In this document: positions 1 to 9,719 of the stretch, one piece after another | Position numbering within the stretch: position 1 is the stretch's first letter | Layout of the letters: each line of letters starts with the position of its first letter | Assembly: GCA_030052745.1 (NCBI GenBank) | Contig: JANBVO010000002.1 | Span: forward strand, 310,001 to 374,000 | DNA length: 64,000 nt | Source of the DNA: Pleurostoma richardsiae | Lineage: Eukaryota; Ascomycota; Sordariomycetes; Calosphaeriales; Pleurostomataceae | Direction: 5' to 3' | Notes under the pieces: generated by a model | Database searches by the model: none | What the model was told of the DNA's origin: nothing | The model's input: only the letters and a program-made list of their open reading frames with translations | Program-made: the position numbers and the translations under genes

Positions 1-1026
1 GACGCCCGCGAGGATAGTGAAGATACCCTCGAGCTATAGGAATTGGTTAATGCGCCATCCGACTCTGGTGCATATAGTGAGAGGATCTCGCTTACGATGA
101 AGAGCCACTGCCAACCAGCCAGACCACCGACGCCTCGCATGTGCAGTCTAAAGCACTGTCAGTCATGGAAGTATAGAGAGTGAGACAGAAGATAATAGCG
201 TACATAGCATAGGCGAGCAGGCCTCCCACGGCAGTAGCCAAGCCGTTGGCAAAGAAGAAGAAGCCGAATCTTCGGCTCAGTTCGTCGCGTTTATACCATA
301 CCGACAGGGTAAATAGACTCCCAGGAATGAACCCAGACTCGCACAACCTAAGATCGAGTTAACTACTATCTCGTCATATTACCATGGTGTAGTGGACGGA
401 CCCGAGCAGGAGACGAGTCGAGAGGAATGCTGGCAGTCCATGCTGGAAGGCTTGGAAAGTGGCCACGAGACCCCATGCAAAGATCTGTCCTGTAATCCAG
501 ACCTTTGGGCCCACACGGTACAACACCAGATTACTTGGGATCTAGTACTGTCAGGACCTGTTCTTACCACTTCCAGAAGCGTGGTATCAAACCTCGAGGA
601 GTACAATGCCAGCATTCAAGAGCTGTTGGCCGACATTGAACATGTTCTGGCTGATGTGTACATCCTTTAGGAAGCTATCCGTCAGGGCGTTCCCTCTGCA
701 AGAAGAGTCAGATATACGTCGCTGGGACACCGGAGTAAGTAACCGTTGCTCACATGTTGGCGCGGTCGAGCTGGAGGGAGAAGAAGACCAGCATCAGGAT
801 CGGCATAACGATCGAGTCAATCCTGCAGGCGATCGTCAGACTCTGTCATCCGACAGCCACATCTTGGCATTACATACTTTCGAACTAGGCGCTTCTCCTC
901 TTCGGCGGTCCACGTTGCAGTGTAGCCGTTAGACACAACCCCTGGGGCAGAATGATCCCCGTGTTGCTGCATGCCGTCGACTATTACTGGCTCCGAGGAG
1001 AGGGCCATCTTGGTGCTTTTCTCCAT
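1..1026 (-). CDS. MFS permease, Dal5/allantoate family (3' part outside window)
   Basis: A multi-pass plasma-membrane transporter of the anion:cation symporter (Dal5/allantoate-nicotinate) branch of the MFS, cut by the window start. Exons read as 1026-878, 822-754, 695-593, 541-402, 347-204, 133-96 and 33-1. The N-terminal cytoplasmic tail carries the family pattern TWTAEEEKRLVRK, followed after intron 1 by IDSIVMPILMLVFFSLQLDRAN. Later exons give GNALTDSF, IPSNLVLYRVGPK, a segment ending RLLLG, then LCESGFIPGSL and FFFFANGLA, all in family order. The frame is open across all seven exons, so the gene looks intact. The donor after RLLLG (GTCCGT) is unusual but gives the expected protein. Start chosen at MEKSTKM; an in-frame Met lies 28 codons upstream. 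The substrate cannot be read from sequence; amides, ureides, vitamins and short peptides are known for this family. It is divergent from the arylsulfotransferase-like gene. Confidence 0.85.
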
Positions 1027-1698
1027 CACGACAACGGCAGGGATTGAATAACCGCAATAACACACGGTAACGGTAAATGCTCTAAGGCTAAAAAACACTG
1101 CGCCGCACAAAGTCCAAAGAGGCGCGTCTGTTCAAAGTTCCGCATGAAGCCCTGGCCATGGACTGGAGAGGCAGGCCGCTGCTCCAATATAGCCTGCCCT
1201 GAGCCCGCTCATCCGGCCATTTTCGACAATTGACAAGATAGCCCTGCGATGGCATCATCTGTCGTTATCGAGATAGATACGTGAGGCAATTCGTGTGCGG
1301 CGTCGATATCTCGTCCGTGATATGCCGGCGAGTCATTAGATCCAGTCTCGGCCCGCTCCACAGCGGGCGAGATTTCAACCCACCCGCGCGGGCTTCGGCA
1401 GACTCGCCCGCGTTTCTGCTTTGCGTACTCTGGTGGCGTGGTCTCAACTAATGTCTACGGAAAATCCAAGCATGCATGTGCTGATATGAAGAGCCCCAGG
1501 AAGTCGGTCTCTCCTGATGAAGTGACGCGGCGGACGCCGACTCGACTGCTGTTGCCTTTCGGGAATCAGCGAGAGAGTAACACAACTGTGCCATCCTGTT
1601 CAATTGATAAACAGCCAGTACCAATTCCAACGCTTCGAAATAGCCTCTGTCAGGTTGGCGCTTGTTGTTTCGTCAATTGGCTGCTGAGAATTTCAACA
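1027..1698. promoter_or_regulatory. Divergent promoter of MFS permease and arylsulfotransferase gene
   Basis: A 672-bp region between two start codons pointing apart. It holds GC-rich palindromes: GCCCGCT-CCAC-AGCGGGC at 1351-1368 and the perfect decamer CCCGCGCGGG at 1383-1392. No coding exon was recognised. The role of the palindromes as factor sites is inference. Confidence 0.4.
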
Positions 1699-3411
1699 AT
1701 GTTTGGCAGCATTGCCTTTGCTTCTCTCCTGGCGCTGGCGTGGGCGGATGGCACATACCGCACCCGGCCGGACCTATCACCGCCACAGCTTAATATCACG
1801 ACACCATGTTCCTCAGAGTGCAATAAGGGCTACCTGTTTGTGGCGCCCTTCACCAGCTATGGCGAGCCAAACGACCATGGCGCCATGCAAGCTGCTCCTT
1901 ATATCCTCACCGATACCGGAGACCTCGTCTGGTCTGGCTTCACCTACTTCTCCATTTGGGCAGGGAACTTCCAAGCGGCGCGGTGGAAAGGTCAAGACGT
2001 CCTCTTCTCCTTTGAGGGCTCACATAATGGCCTTCACGGTCACGGCCACGGGCACCACACCTTCCTCAACCAACGGTACTACAACATTCGCGAGCTGAGG
2101 GCTGGCAACCACATGCTTTCCGATAAGCATGAGTTCATCGTCTTAGATGAGAAGACCGCTTTGATTCAGATCTATCATCCTATCCAGGCAGACCTGACGT
2201 CGTATGGAGCCGTTGACGGCCAGACATGGATTGTAGACGCACGATTCCAAGGTACGCAGAGGATTATACGACCACTTATTCGGATTATTGCTAACGTAGT
2301 GCTCAGAGCTCGATATCGAGACTGGAAAGGTGCTCTTTGAGTGGCACAGCCTTGACCACGTATCCCCTAATGGTGAGAAGCTTGTTATGGTAGTTGAACA
2401 ACAGTGGCTGACCGCAGGCTAGAAACGGCACTCTCTCTTCCTGAGGGGCAAGCTGGCATCGGTTACAACAGCTCGACGGCCTGGGACTACTTCCACATCA
2501 ACTCCATCACAAAGGGTGACGATGGCCACTACCTGCTCTCCGCGCGCCACGCCTCGACGATCCTCAAAATCAATGGCACTGACGGCTCGGTCATCTGGCG
2601 TCTGGGGGGTCGGCACTCCAATTTCTCCCTTGGCACGGACGTGGCTTTTGGCTTCCAGCACCACGCCCGTTACCTCCCCGGCGGCAACGAGACCCACAAT
2701 GTGATCTCCCTCTTCGACAACTCCGTCTACGGCTCCGAGTCCGCCGGCGGCGGCGAGAAGGAGGTGCGCCTGTTCCCGTTCTCGCGGGGCAAGTACATCG
2801 CGCTGGACCACGTCGCCAAGACCGCCACGCTCGTGAAGGCGTTCCACCCGCCGGACGACTCTATCCTCGCGAAGTCACAGGGATCGCTGCAGACGCTTCC
2901 GAACGGCAACGCGCTCATCAACTGGGGCTCGGAGGGCCAGGTCACCGAGTACAGCCCCGATGGGGAGATCATCTTCCACATGTTCCTGGGCAGCGGCTTC
3001 CTGCAGGACAAGCTGCAGAACTACCGGGCTTTCCGCTACAATTGGACGGGGTTCTCGCCTGAGACTCCCGCGGTGCTGGCTGAAGCTGATGACGAGGGCG
3101 TGGTGAGGATGTATGTTAGCTGGAACGGGGACACGGAAACGAAGACGTGGAGGTTTATCTGGATGGAGACTGACGCAGCGGGTACCTCGAGGAAGATCGA
3201 GAAGGAGGTATCGAGGACAGGTTTCGAGACTGCGTGCCGTGTTGGAGGGCGTGCAGGCAGTATCTCCGCTGTTCAAGCGCTGGCGGTCGATGGCAAGGGC
3301 AGAGTTCTCACGATCTCCGAGGCCGTCGAGGTGAAGCATGCGCTTTCTGTAAAGGGTAAGATCTTGTCAGGCAGCAGCAACCAGGAGGTCTTAACGACCT
3401 TGGAACTGTAA
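1699..3411 (+). CDS. Secreted arylsulfotransferase (ASST)-like protein
   Basis: Predicted 535-residue protein from exons 1699-2251, 2307-2372 and 2423-3411. It starts with a short signal peptide (MFGSIAFASLLALAWADG), so it should be secreted or enter the ER. The body matches the fungal arylsulfotransferase family (PF14269-like beta propeller): YLFVAPF, DTGDLVWSG, EFIVLDEKTALIQIYHP, the exon junction giving LDIETGKVLFEWHSLDHV, then WDYFHINSITKGDDGHYLLSARH and GSVIWRLGGRHS. Histidines in the DYFHIN and SARH motifs are conserved in the family. Bacterial ASST moves sulfate between phenols; the fungal members are uncharacterised, so activity is inferred only. The open frame runs upstream to 1438, but 1699 is preferred because it exposes the signal peptide. 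The second acceptor (CTAG at 2422) was picked because it restores frame with the phase-1 donor at 2373. Confidence 0.85.
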
Positions 3412-3588
3412 GCTGAGCGAGGAGTTTATTAGAATTGTATGGAAACGTTGGACCCCTGATGTAATATCTCGTAACCAGAGGTTAGGCAGAGGGATATGCC
3501 ATAAACTGACGAAGCCGCACAATGAATAGATACCCTGTTACGGCGCCGATGTCCCATTTCCGCGTGAGTCACAATCACAGCTTTCCCT

Positions 3589-5330
3589 TTAGTCCTTGAC
3601 CTGTTGCTTGATTGACTCCGAGCCCATCTCAACTTCACCCTCAATCACCTCCTTTAAGTCGGGCACATCAGAATGTTTGACGCCATCAAATTTCTTGTCC
3701 ACCTCTTCAAGAGTGAGCCCTCTGGTTTCAACCCAAAATAATATCACACCAGCTAGCATTAGGAAATCGACGCTTGCGTTGATGATGTAAGTCTTCCAGC
3801 CGATGGCATTGAGGGCGTAGGGCATCGCCATTGTGACGAAGAGACCACACACTTTTGCGCAAAAAGTGTATAATCCCATACCGGTGGCTAAAGATGAAGA
3901 TTGTCAATGCCTTATAATCTGTACCTCTGGGTACTGTGATATTAGACTCACCTCTAATAGAGAATGGAAGAATTTCAGGTGGATATAGAACCGTCAAGGG
4001 GATAATGCCGTACCCATAAGCAGCATTGTATAGGAAAATCATTGCAATAGTCCCATAAATGCCGCTCTTATCAGTAGAGCCCCCGTAGACTGCGGTGAGA
4101 CCGGCCAAGGCATAGAAAGTGACAATCTGCCCTGCGAGACTGAGAGCACAGAGAGTCCTCCTCCCCACCGCATCGGCAAACCAGGATCCAACGATCGAGA
4201 ATACCATTGTCCATGCGGTAAGAATGATATTGATTTGCAGCTGAGTGGTCGAGTTATTTATACCAGCTTGCGTCTATGTTAGGCAGTCAGTAAATGCTGG
4301 ATATGACTTGTCAGTGAAGAAGGACGAGCTCACCAGCATATCACCGAAGTAGAAAGTAATAATATTCGTCCCTGGAAGCATGGAGATGATCGAAAATGTG
4401 GCCACAAGTACGAGCCGCTTGCGATTGGCCTTGCCAGAGAATGACTTGAAAAATGACAGATGTTGAGCTTTCTCCCAAGCAATAGTATCGGTAATCTCAC
4501 GATACTGTAGAATCACAGACGGGGCATCCTTGTCACCACCTGCGTTGACGGCAGCGAGAACTTCGAGCGCTTCATCGTGACGGTCCTGGTTGATAAGCCA
4601 GCGAGGAGACTCTGGAAGTATCATGACGACCATGGCGGCGAGAATGCTAGGAACAATCTGGATAAGGCTTGGAAGTCTCCAAGCCCAGTTTGAGGACCAG
4701 GGTGATGTCTACAAGAAGTCAGTCAAATACAGGGCCTCGTAGCAATCGATCGTACCCCGTAGCACACTCCAGAAGCAATCAGAGTCCCGACGTTCCAGCA
4801 GGAAAAGAACATGCCCAGACCAAACGCTCTGTATTTGGGAGGGATCGTCTCAGCCACATATGGCACGCATGATGTTTGCGCAAAACCTAAGCCGAAGCCT
4901 GATAGATGAGTTAGACAACAATATCATCAGGTCATCAAAACTCTAGCTTCTCACCGATAATGAATCGAGCAGCGATGAACATTCCAATGTTCTGAGCAGC
5001 CGCTTGAATGACCGCCCCAATAAGTGTGATCGCGCAGGAGAGGAACATGCCCTTCCGTCGACCAAAGTAATCGGCAAACCACCCGGAGACAAAACACGCA
5101 CAGGCGCCTCCAACAAACGAGCTCGCAGTGTTCAATGATTTTGTAGAAGTGTTCAAGGTGAAGTAGTCAGAATACGTTGCCATGACATTCAGGCTTCCCA
5201 TCAAGGAGCTGTCGTAGCCCAGAAGCACCGAGTCAACCACAGACACGCCGATGATTGCCACCAGCAGGGCGATCTGCGACCTAGGCACGAACCTAGATAG
5301 GTGCTGCCTTGGAGGATGTGAACTCGCCAT
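3589..5330 (-). CDS. MFS sugar transporter (hexose/lactose-permease type)
   Basis: Predicted 504-residue, 12-span sugar porter from five exons: 5330-4955, 4898-4756, 4708-4334, 4273-3952 and 3887-3589. Family signatures occur in order: LLGYDSSLMGS in span 1, DYFGRRKGM after span 2, IPPKYRAFG, PESPRWLINQDRHDEAL before the central loop, GINNSTTQLQINII, DAVGRRTLCALS, and the C-terminal ETRGLTLEEVDKKFDG. The central loop and C-terminal cytoplasmic tail have normal length. Start chosen at MASSHPPRQH, although the frame continues 31 codons upstream. It faces the amidase across a shared 709-bp promoter with duplicated dyad sites, so co-regulation is likely. Filamentous fungi carry dozens of such porters, and the actual substrate cannot be told from sequence. 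Confidence 0.9.
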
Positions 5331-5490
5331 GTTTGCCAGGTTGGTCGTTTGAATGCAGTTAATCCAGCTTGGAGAGAGGACAGCAGAGAAGACATCTTCA
5401 TACACAAGCAAGAGAGTCTTCAACCTTATAGTACATCTCCACTCTGTTATCCAAGCTGTACAGCTTCTCTTCGTAACTCTATCAGCTCGG

Positions 5491-5535
5491 AAGATTCAGG
5501 TCAAACCGGCCGAGTTGACTGAAGTGGTCCGGCTG
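5491..5535. repeat. Direct repeat copy 1 with 20-bp dyad (5500-5519)
   Basis: The 20-mer fits GTCAANNCGGCCGNNTTGAC: 5-bp outer arms and a palindromic CGGCCG core. The right flank (GGTCCGG...GCTT) is also similar to that of copy 2. Symmetry and position suggest a binding site for a dimeric regulator such as a Zn2Cys6 protein; that role is inference. Confidence 0.65.
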
Positions 5536-5762
5536 AGCTTATCGGACGAGGACGAATTGATCTGTAGATAGGTAAAAAGCTAGGAAAGAAAAGTGAAGTA
5601 GATCTATCGATTGGAAGATTTAAATCACCTCCGTCAATTTTAGCTTTGCTTATCGTGCCATTCACTTGTAGATAGGTAATGTATTATGGCATGTTCCTGA
5701 CTCGTTCCTGGGACTAGAGCATAAAATCGTAAGATAAGGAGTACCGCTTATCGATTGACCGG

Positions 5763-5812
5763 AGGAATCAGGTCAAATCGGCCGAGTTGACTTGACTGGA
5801 CCGGGTTTGCTT
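5763..5812. repeat. Direct repeat copy 2 with 20-bp dyad (5772-5791)
   Basis: Second copy of the dyad GTCAANNCGGCCGNNTTGAC, 272 bp from the first and in the same orientation. The outer arms and core are unchanged between the copies. Only the first N2 spacer differs (AC versus AT). Confidence 0.65.
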
Positions 5813-6039
5813 GCTTTATTATGCTTGAATTCTCTGAACCGAACCATATGAATGCTGTGGAATATACTTTGGAAGGAATCAGCAGTCTTCTTCAGGTTCT
5901 TTCTAAACCTTGAGATTCCGAAGCGAAACTTTCCCCTATCTTGTGTTGTGCGTCAGGTGAAACGAGCTCAATCCTTGCATCCTTTCCTCGCACAATCTGA
6001 GCTTTCAACAGGACAAGAGCTCTACGATAAATCCTAAAT

Positions 6040-7610
6040 ATGGCGGACCTATGGAAATTGACAGCTATGGAAGTTCGCGAGAAGATACTGCGAGGGGAGT
6101 TGACCATGGAGGAGTATGCCAAATCTCTCTTGGAGCGTATTACGGAGCGTGAGCCTGTGGTTCAGGCGTGGGCCTTTCTCGATCCTGACTATGTTCTGTC
6201 AGAAGCCAAAAGGCTGGATCAAGTCTCACCCGAGAAGCGAGGACCCTTACATGGGTTTGCGATCGGTGTTAAAGATGTGATTATTACAAAAGGTAAGACG
6301 ACGCTATCAACACCGTGAACGAGGATGTTATATCGATAACTAACCGAAAAAAACACAAAACCAGATATGCCAACAGCATACAATTCAGCGATCTTCCAGG
6401 ATAAACCAATCCAGAACGTCGATGCCGGTCCGATCATAACTCTCCGAGAGTCAGGCGCGCTACTTGTGGGCAAGACACACACCACCGAGTTCGCAGCCTC
6501 AATGGACGGTCCACCGAGTCGAAATCCTCACAACCATAATCACACACCGGGAGGCTCATCGTCCGGATCTGGTGCTGCTGTAGGCGACTATCATGTTCCG
6601 ATAGCGCTTGGTACGCAGACAATGGGGAGTGTGATCCGGCCGGGGTCCTATAATGGATGCTATGCATTCAAGGTACGTTTCCTGATATGTGACAACGTAG
6701 AGCGAGATTCACTCTAATTTTGACATAGCCCACCTGGGGTGCGATCTCACGCGAAGGTCTAGCTATGTCTTCGGTTACACTTGATACGTTTGGCGTCTTC
6801 TCGCGGTCAGTCCAGGATCTGGAGGTGATGGTCGATGTGTTCAAGCTGGCGGATGACAAGCCTGTACCAACTTCTCCTTTCTCCTTAAAGGGGGCAAATA
6901 TCGGGTTCTGTCCAACACATACCTGGTCGTCGAAGGCAACTCCTGCTCTTCAAGCTGCCTGGCAGAGGGCTCAAGAGTTACTCGCACAAAGAGGGGCTAC
7001 GATTGGAGACATAACACTCCCAGATGACTTTGCAAACATTCCGGACTGGCACCGTGCAGTGTGCTGGGGTGAAGGGCGCAGCTCTTTTCTTGGGCGTATG
7101 TCTTCTTCTAGAGATAGAAAGAGCGATCAAATGATACTAACAAGTAGCTTTATAGAGTACCTTCTTGCCAAGGACAAGTTACACCCCGGTCTAGTTGACT
7201 ACATAGAAGACACAAGTCTAACTCGCAAGGAGCTACTCGAGGCGTACGATGGCTGTGCTCGTCTACGCCCTGTCTTTGACGAAATAGCATCAAAGTTTGA
7301 TGTGATCGTTACACCGACAGCGCCAGACGAGGCCCCTGAGGGCTTCAAAACAGGCGACGGTGTAAGATATTCCCGTCTCTTAAGTATCTTCCGTGTGTCT
7401 AGCTAATCAGCATGACAGTCATTCTGTCTCATGTGGACAACCCTCCACGTCCCTGTTGTAAATGTGCCCGGCTTTTCTGGGAAGACTGGGTTGCCACTTG
7501 GATTGAGTATAGTCGCACCTCGGTACTCCGATAGGGGTCTGTTACACGCTGCGAAAGTTATCGGAGATGTGATTGAGAAAAAAGGTGGATGGCATCATAA
7601 TCTTTTTTGA
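6040..7610 (+). CDS. Amidase (amidase signature family)
   Basis: Predicted 441-residue enzyme from exons 6040-6292, 6365-6672, 6729-7095, 7156-7361 and 7419-7610. Amidase-signature enzymes hydrolyse amides with a Ser-cisSer-Lys triad. All parts are visible: the Lys in GFAIGVKDVI (exon 1), the Gly/Ser-rich TPGGSSSGSGAAV, and the nucleophile region GTQTMGSVIRPGSYNG (exon 2). The C-terminal LHVPVVNVPGFSGKTGLPLGLSIV also fits. Intron 3 has a textbook TACTAAC branch site. The acceptor used for exon 4 (ATAG at 7155) avoids in-frame stops. There is no signal peptide, so it is probably cytosolic. It is divergent from a sugar-type transporter, which suggests import then hydrolysis of an amide-containing compound, but the substrate is unknown. 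Length is at the short end for the family. Confidence 0.88.
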
Positions 7611-8058
7611 AGCAGAACACTATGAATTAACTGTCATCATACTCTCTCCCGTTCTCACGGGATACCATAAGGATATAATCTCGGAGCATTAACTTCCCCT
7701 GACGCCAGTCCACGAATAAAGAACACAGAACGTTTCAGCCTATACTAAGATGCAAATCTGATTAAGTAGTCGGACGTGGCGGTATACGTCCAGATGACGA
7801 AGAGACCATTTGATTCACCGTCGAAAAGTCAAGGAGCTTGGAATCCGTAACTTGATGGTCTCCGGTGTCTTAGTAATAGCAAGGACTCCTCACGTCGATA
7901 AGGGGCTAATGATTGCGGTCGCTAGGCGTCGTCCCTGGATAGCTGGATCTTCAGCGGAAGACGCTTAGATCGGGAACTCTCCATCGTAGTAGACTGATTT
8001 GTCCTTGTGACACCTGAATATGAAGTTGATGGCCTTGGGGGGCTCGCCGCTGCTGTGG
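7611..8058. other. Convergent intergenic region
   Basis: 448 bp between the 3' ends of the amidase and Fic genes. Nothing beyond expected 3' UTR sequence was recognised. Confidence 0.5.
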
Positions 8059-9273
8059 TTAAGTTGTTGACTTTCCTCGACGAGTAGCCCAACCCCACAT
8101 ATGCTCTAGACCGGCCTTGGACTTCGTGAGGACAGACCGGGCGAACTCGACATGTGAAGTCTGCTCGCTGTAGTCCACTTCCATGTCCTCCTCGTCGAAG
8201 ATCTTGCGGCATCTGCCAACGACAGCCAAGTACTCCTCCTTCTCCTCGTCATCGCTCCCAAATGTAGTGACATGGCCCGCATACTTGAGAAGGAGGACAT
8301 TGAGGATGATGCGTGACATGCGACCATTGCCGTCTCCAAAAGGATGGATCATGACAAATTGATGGTGGTAGCGTGCAGCCAGGGTATAGGGATCAAGCTC
8401 TCCTGATATCTCGGCCTTGGTGATGTCGTGATTCAAATGCTCCACCATCTCCTTCATGTAGCGTGGAACCGCCTTCGCCCGCAAGCAGATGCTGCTCTTC
8501 CTCTTCTCGCCTGGCTTGCTATACGATACCGCAACCTCATGGTCGCGATATTTTCCTGCCTCGACGTTCTCATCAACATTTTCGTAGAGAATGTGGTGTG
8601 TCTCCAGGATCAACTCTTCGGACAACACCATATTGTCCAAGACGACACGGTCGATCAAGAAGTTGAGGGCCTTCGCATGGTTGATGACTTCTCTGCGAGA
8701 CTGAATCACATTCGGTCTGTTCTCCTTCCTGTGAGTCTTCACGAGGTTTTCGAGGCACTCCTGGTATTCAGGATCGCGGTCTTCAAGGTCGGGACTGACG
8801 TCTTTTCCACGAAAGATGTCCTGGCAAAGCTTGATTGTGATGCGGAGATTTGTGCCGGCAAGCTCGATCATGTTGGAGCCATATACGAGCAAGATCAAGG
8901 AGTTCTCGAGTTGGCTCCAGACGTCTGCAAACGCAGCCGTGCCGCCCCTTTGTGACTCTTCACGCATCTCGGTGATGATTGTCGCTGGGTCTGTCGAAAG
9001 CATCATCCTGCCTGCTTCTTCCCTCAGATGATCTGCCAGGCGGATCGTGAAATTGACTGAAGGTCCAGGATTGCTGACTCCCCCGCGGATGCTGCGCCAA
9101 GAAGGCCAGCCAGCGGAGAATGTCTTGCCAAGGGTGATAGACAAGTCCTGCATTTTGTTGTTGGTGCTGCGAGATTTGGAGGACTTCTTGCTGGGGCTGG
9201 ACGATGTATTTATATCCAGGTTCTGGAAGGCCTCAGAAAGAGACTTCCGCGGATGGTGGCTCGCACCGGACAT
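8059..9273 (-). CDS. Fic-domain protein (probable AMP/nucleotidyl transferase)
   Basis: Intronless 404-residue protein with a complete Fic core. The active-site motif HPFGDGNGRMSR (about residues 310-321) matches HxFx(D/E)GNGRxxR exactly, including the catalytic His and the phosphate-binding GNGR. The upstream flap GKYRDHEV (about 240-247) is also typical. Fic enzymes usually transfer AMP from ATP to Ser/Thr/Tyr of a target protein. The N-terminal 60 residues are Ser/Lys-rich and probably disordered. A possible autoinhibitory helix is SNMIEL (about 133-138), which has the Ser and Glu of S/TxxxE(G/N) but Leu in the last place. Start chosen at MSGASHHPRK; the frame is open 65 codons further upstream. 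No antitoxin-like partner lies beside it. The target and cellular role are unknown. Confidence 0.88.
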   Translation of the reverse strand: MSGASHHPRKSLSEAFQNLDINTSSSPSKKSSKSRSTNNKMQDLSITLGKTFSAGWPSWRSIRGGVSNPGPSVNFTIRLADHLREEAGRMMLSTDPATIITEMREESQRGGTAAFADVWSQLENSLILLVYGSNMIELAGTNLRITIKLCQDIFRGKDVSPDLEDRDPEYQECLENLVKTHRKENRPNVIQSRREVINHAKALNFLIDRVVLDNMVLSEELILETHHILYENVDENVEAGKYRDHEVAVSYSKPGEKRKSSICLRAKAVPRYMKEMVEHLNHDITKAEISGELDPYTLAARYHHQFVMIHPFGDGNGRMSRIILNVLLLKYAGHVTTFGSDDEEKEEYLAVVGRCRKIFDEEDMEVDYSEQTSHVEFARSVLTKSKAGLEHMWGWATRRGKSTT

Positions 9274-9719
9274 GACTGCGACTCGACGGAGATACCTACC
9301 AGTCACACGGCAGGGTGACTTCGAGTTAGCTGTGACTCGCTTTCGGTTAGCATTCAGGCTACCCCGGATTGCAGATGCATAAACGCATGCCTTCTCTGCA
9401 GGAATCGATTGGCGTGTCTGGAGAGAGAAGACTTCTCTTCTACGGCAGGCGGTGGCTGCTTCTTTCACCTTATGAGTAAGTGACGTATGCCTGTTAATTG
9501 AATGGTTTCAATAACTTTTTTTCTTATTAATATTCTTTAAATCCGTACTATTATCTAGTCTATGAGGCTGGCTAATGTAGTAGAACAAATACCATTACTC
9601 AACCCGCCGTGCTCGGTGAGTCTTGACTATCATATGCCACGCCGCATCGTGCTTTCTTCCGTCCCCGCTTCCCCGACAAAAGCACAGTCGTTTTCTGATT
9701 CTGATTTATTGCGCAGACT
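9274..9719. other. Intergenic region with an AT-rich patch
   Basis: About 450 bp upstream of the Fic gene. It has a T/A-rich patch near 9500-9560 and no recognisable exon. It may contain the Fic promoter. Confidence 0.4.

Larger units (their letters stand above)
5331..6039. promoter_or_regulatory. Divergent promoter of sugar MFS and amidase genes
   Basis: A 709-bp intergenic region between opposed start codons. It contains two near-identical dyad elements (5500-5519 and 5772-5791) embedded in longer imperfect direct repeats. Short sequences such as GTAGATAGGTAA, GCTTATCG and ATCGATTG also recur. No coding exon was recognised here. Confidence 0.6.

Noticed and set aside
5630-5660. CCGTCAATTTTAGCTTTGC, recalling the reverse complement of SSU rRNA
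   Set aside because: Only about 9 bases match in a row, with no extension. It is better explained as a diverged unit of the local repeats.
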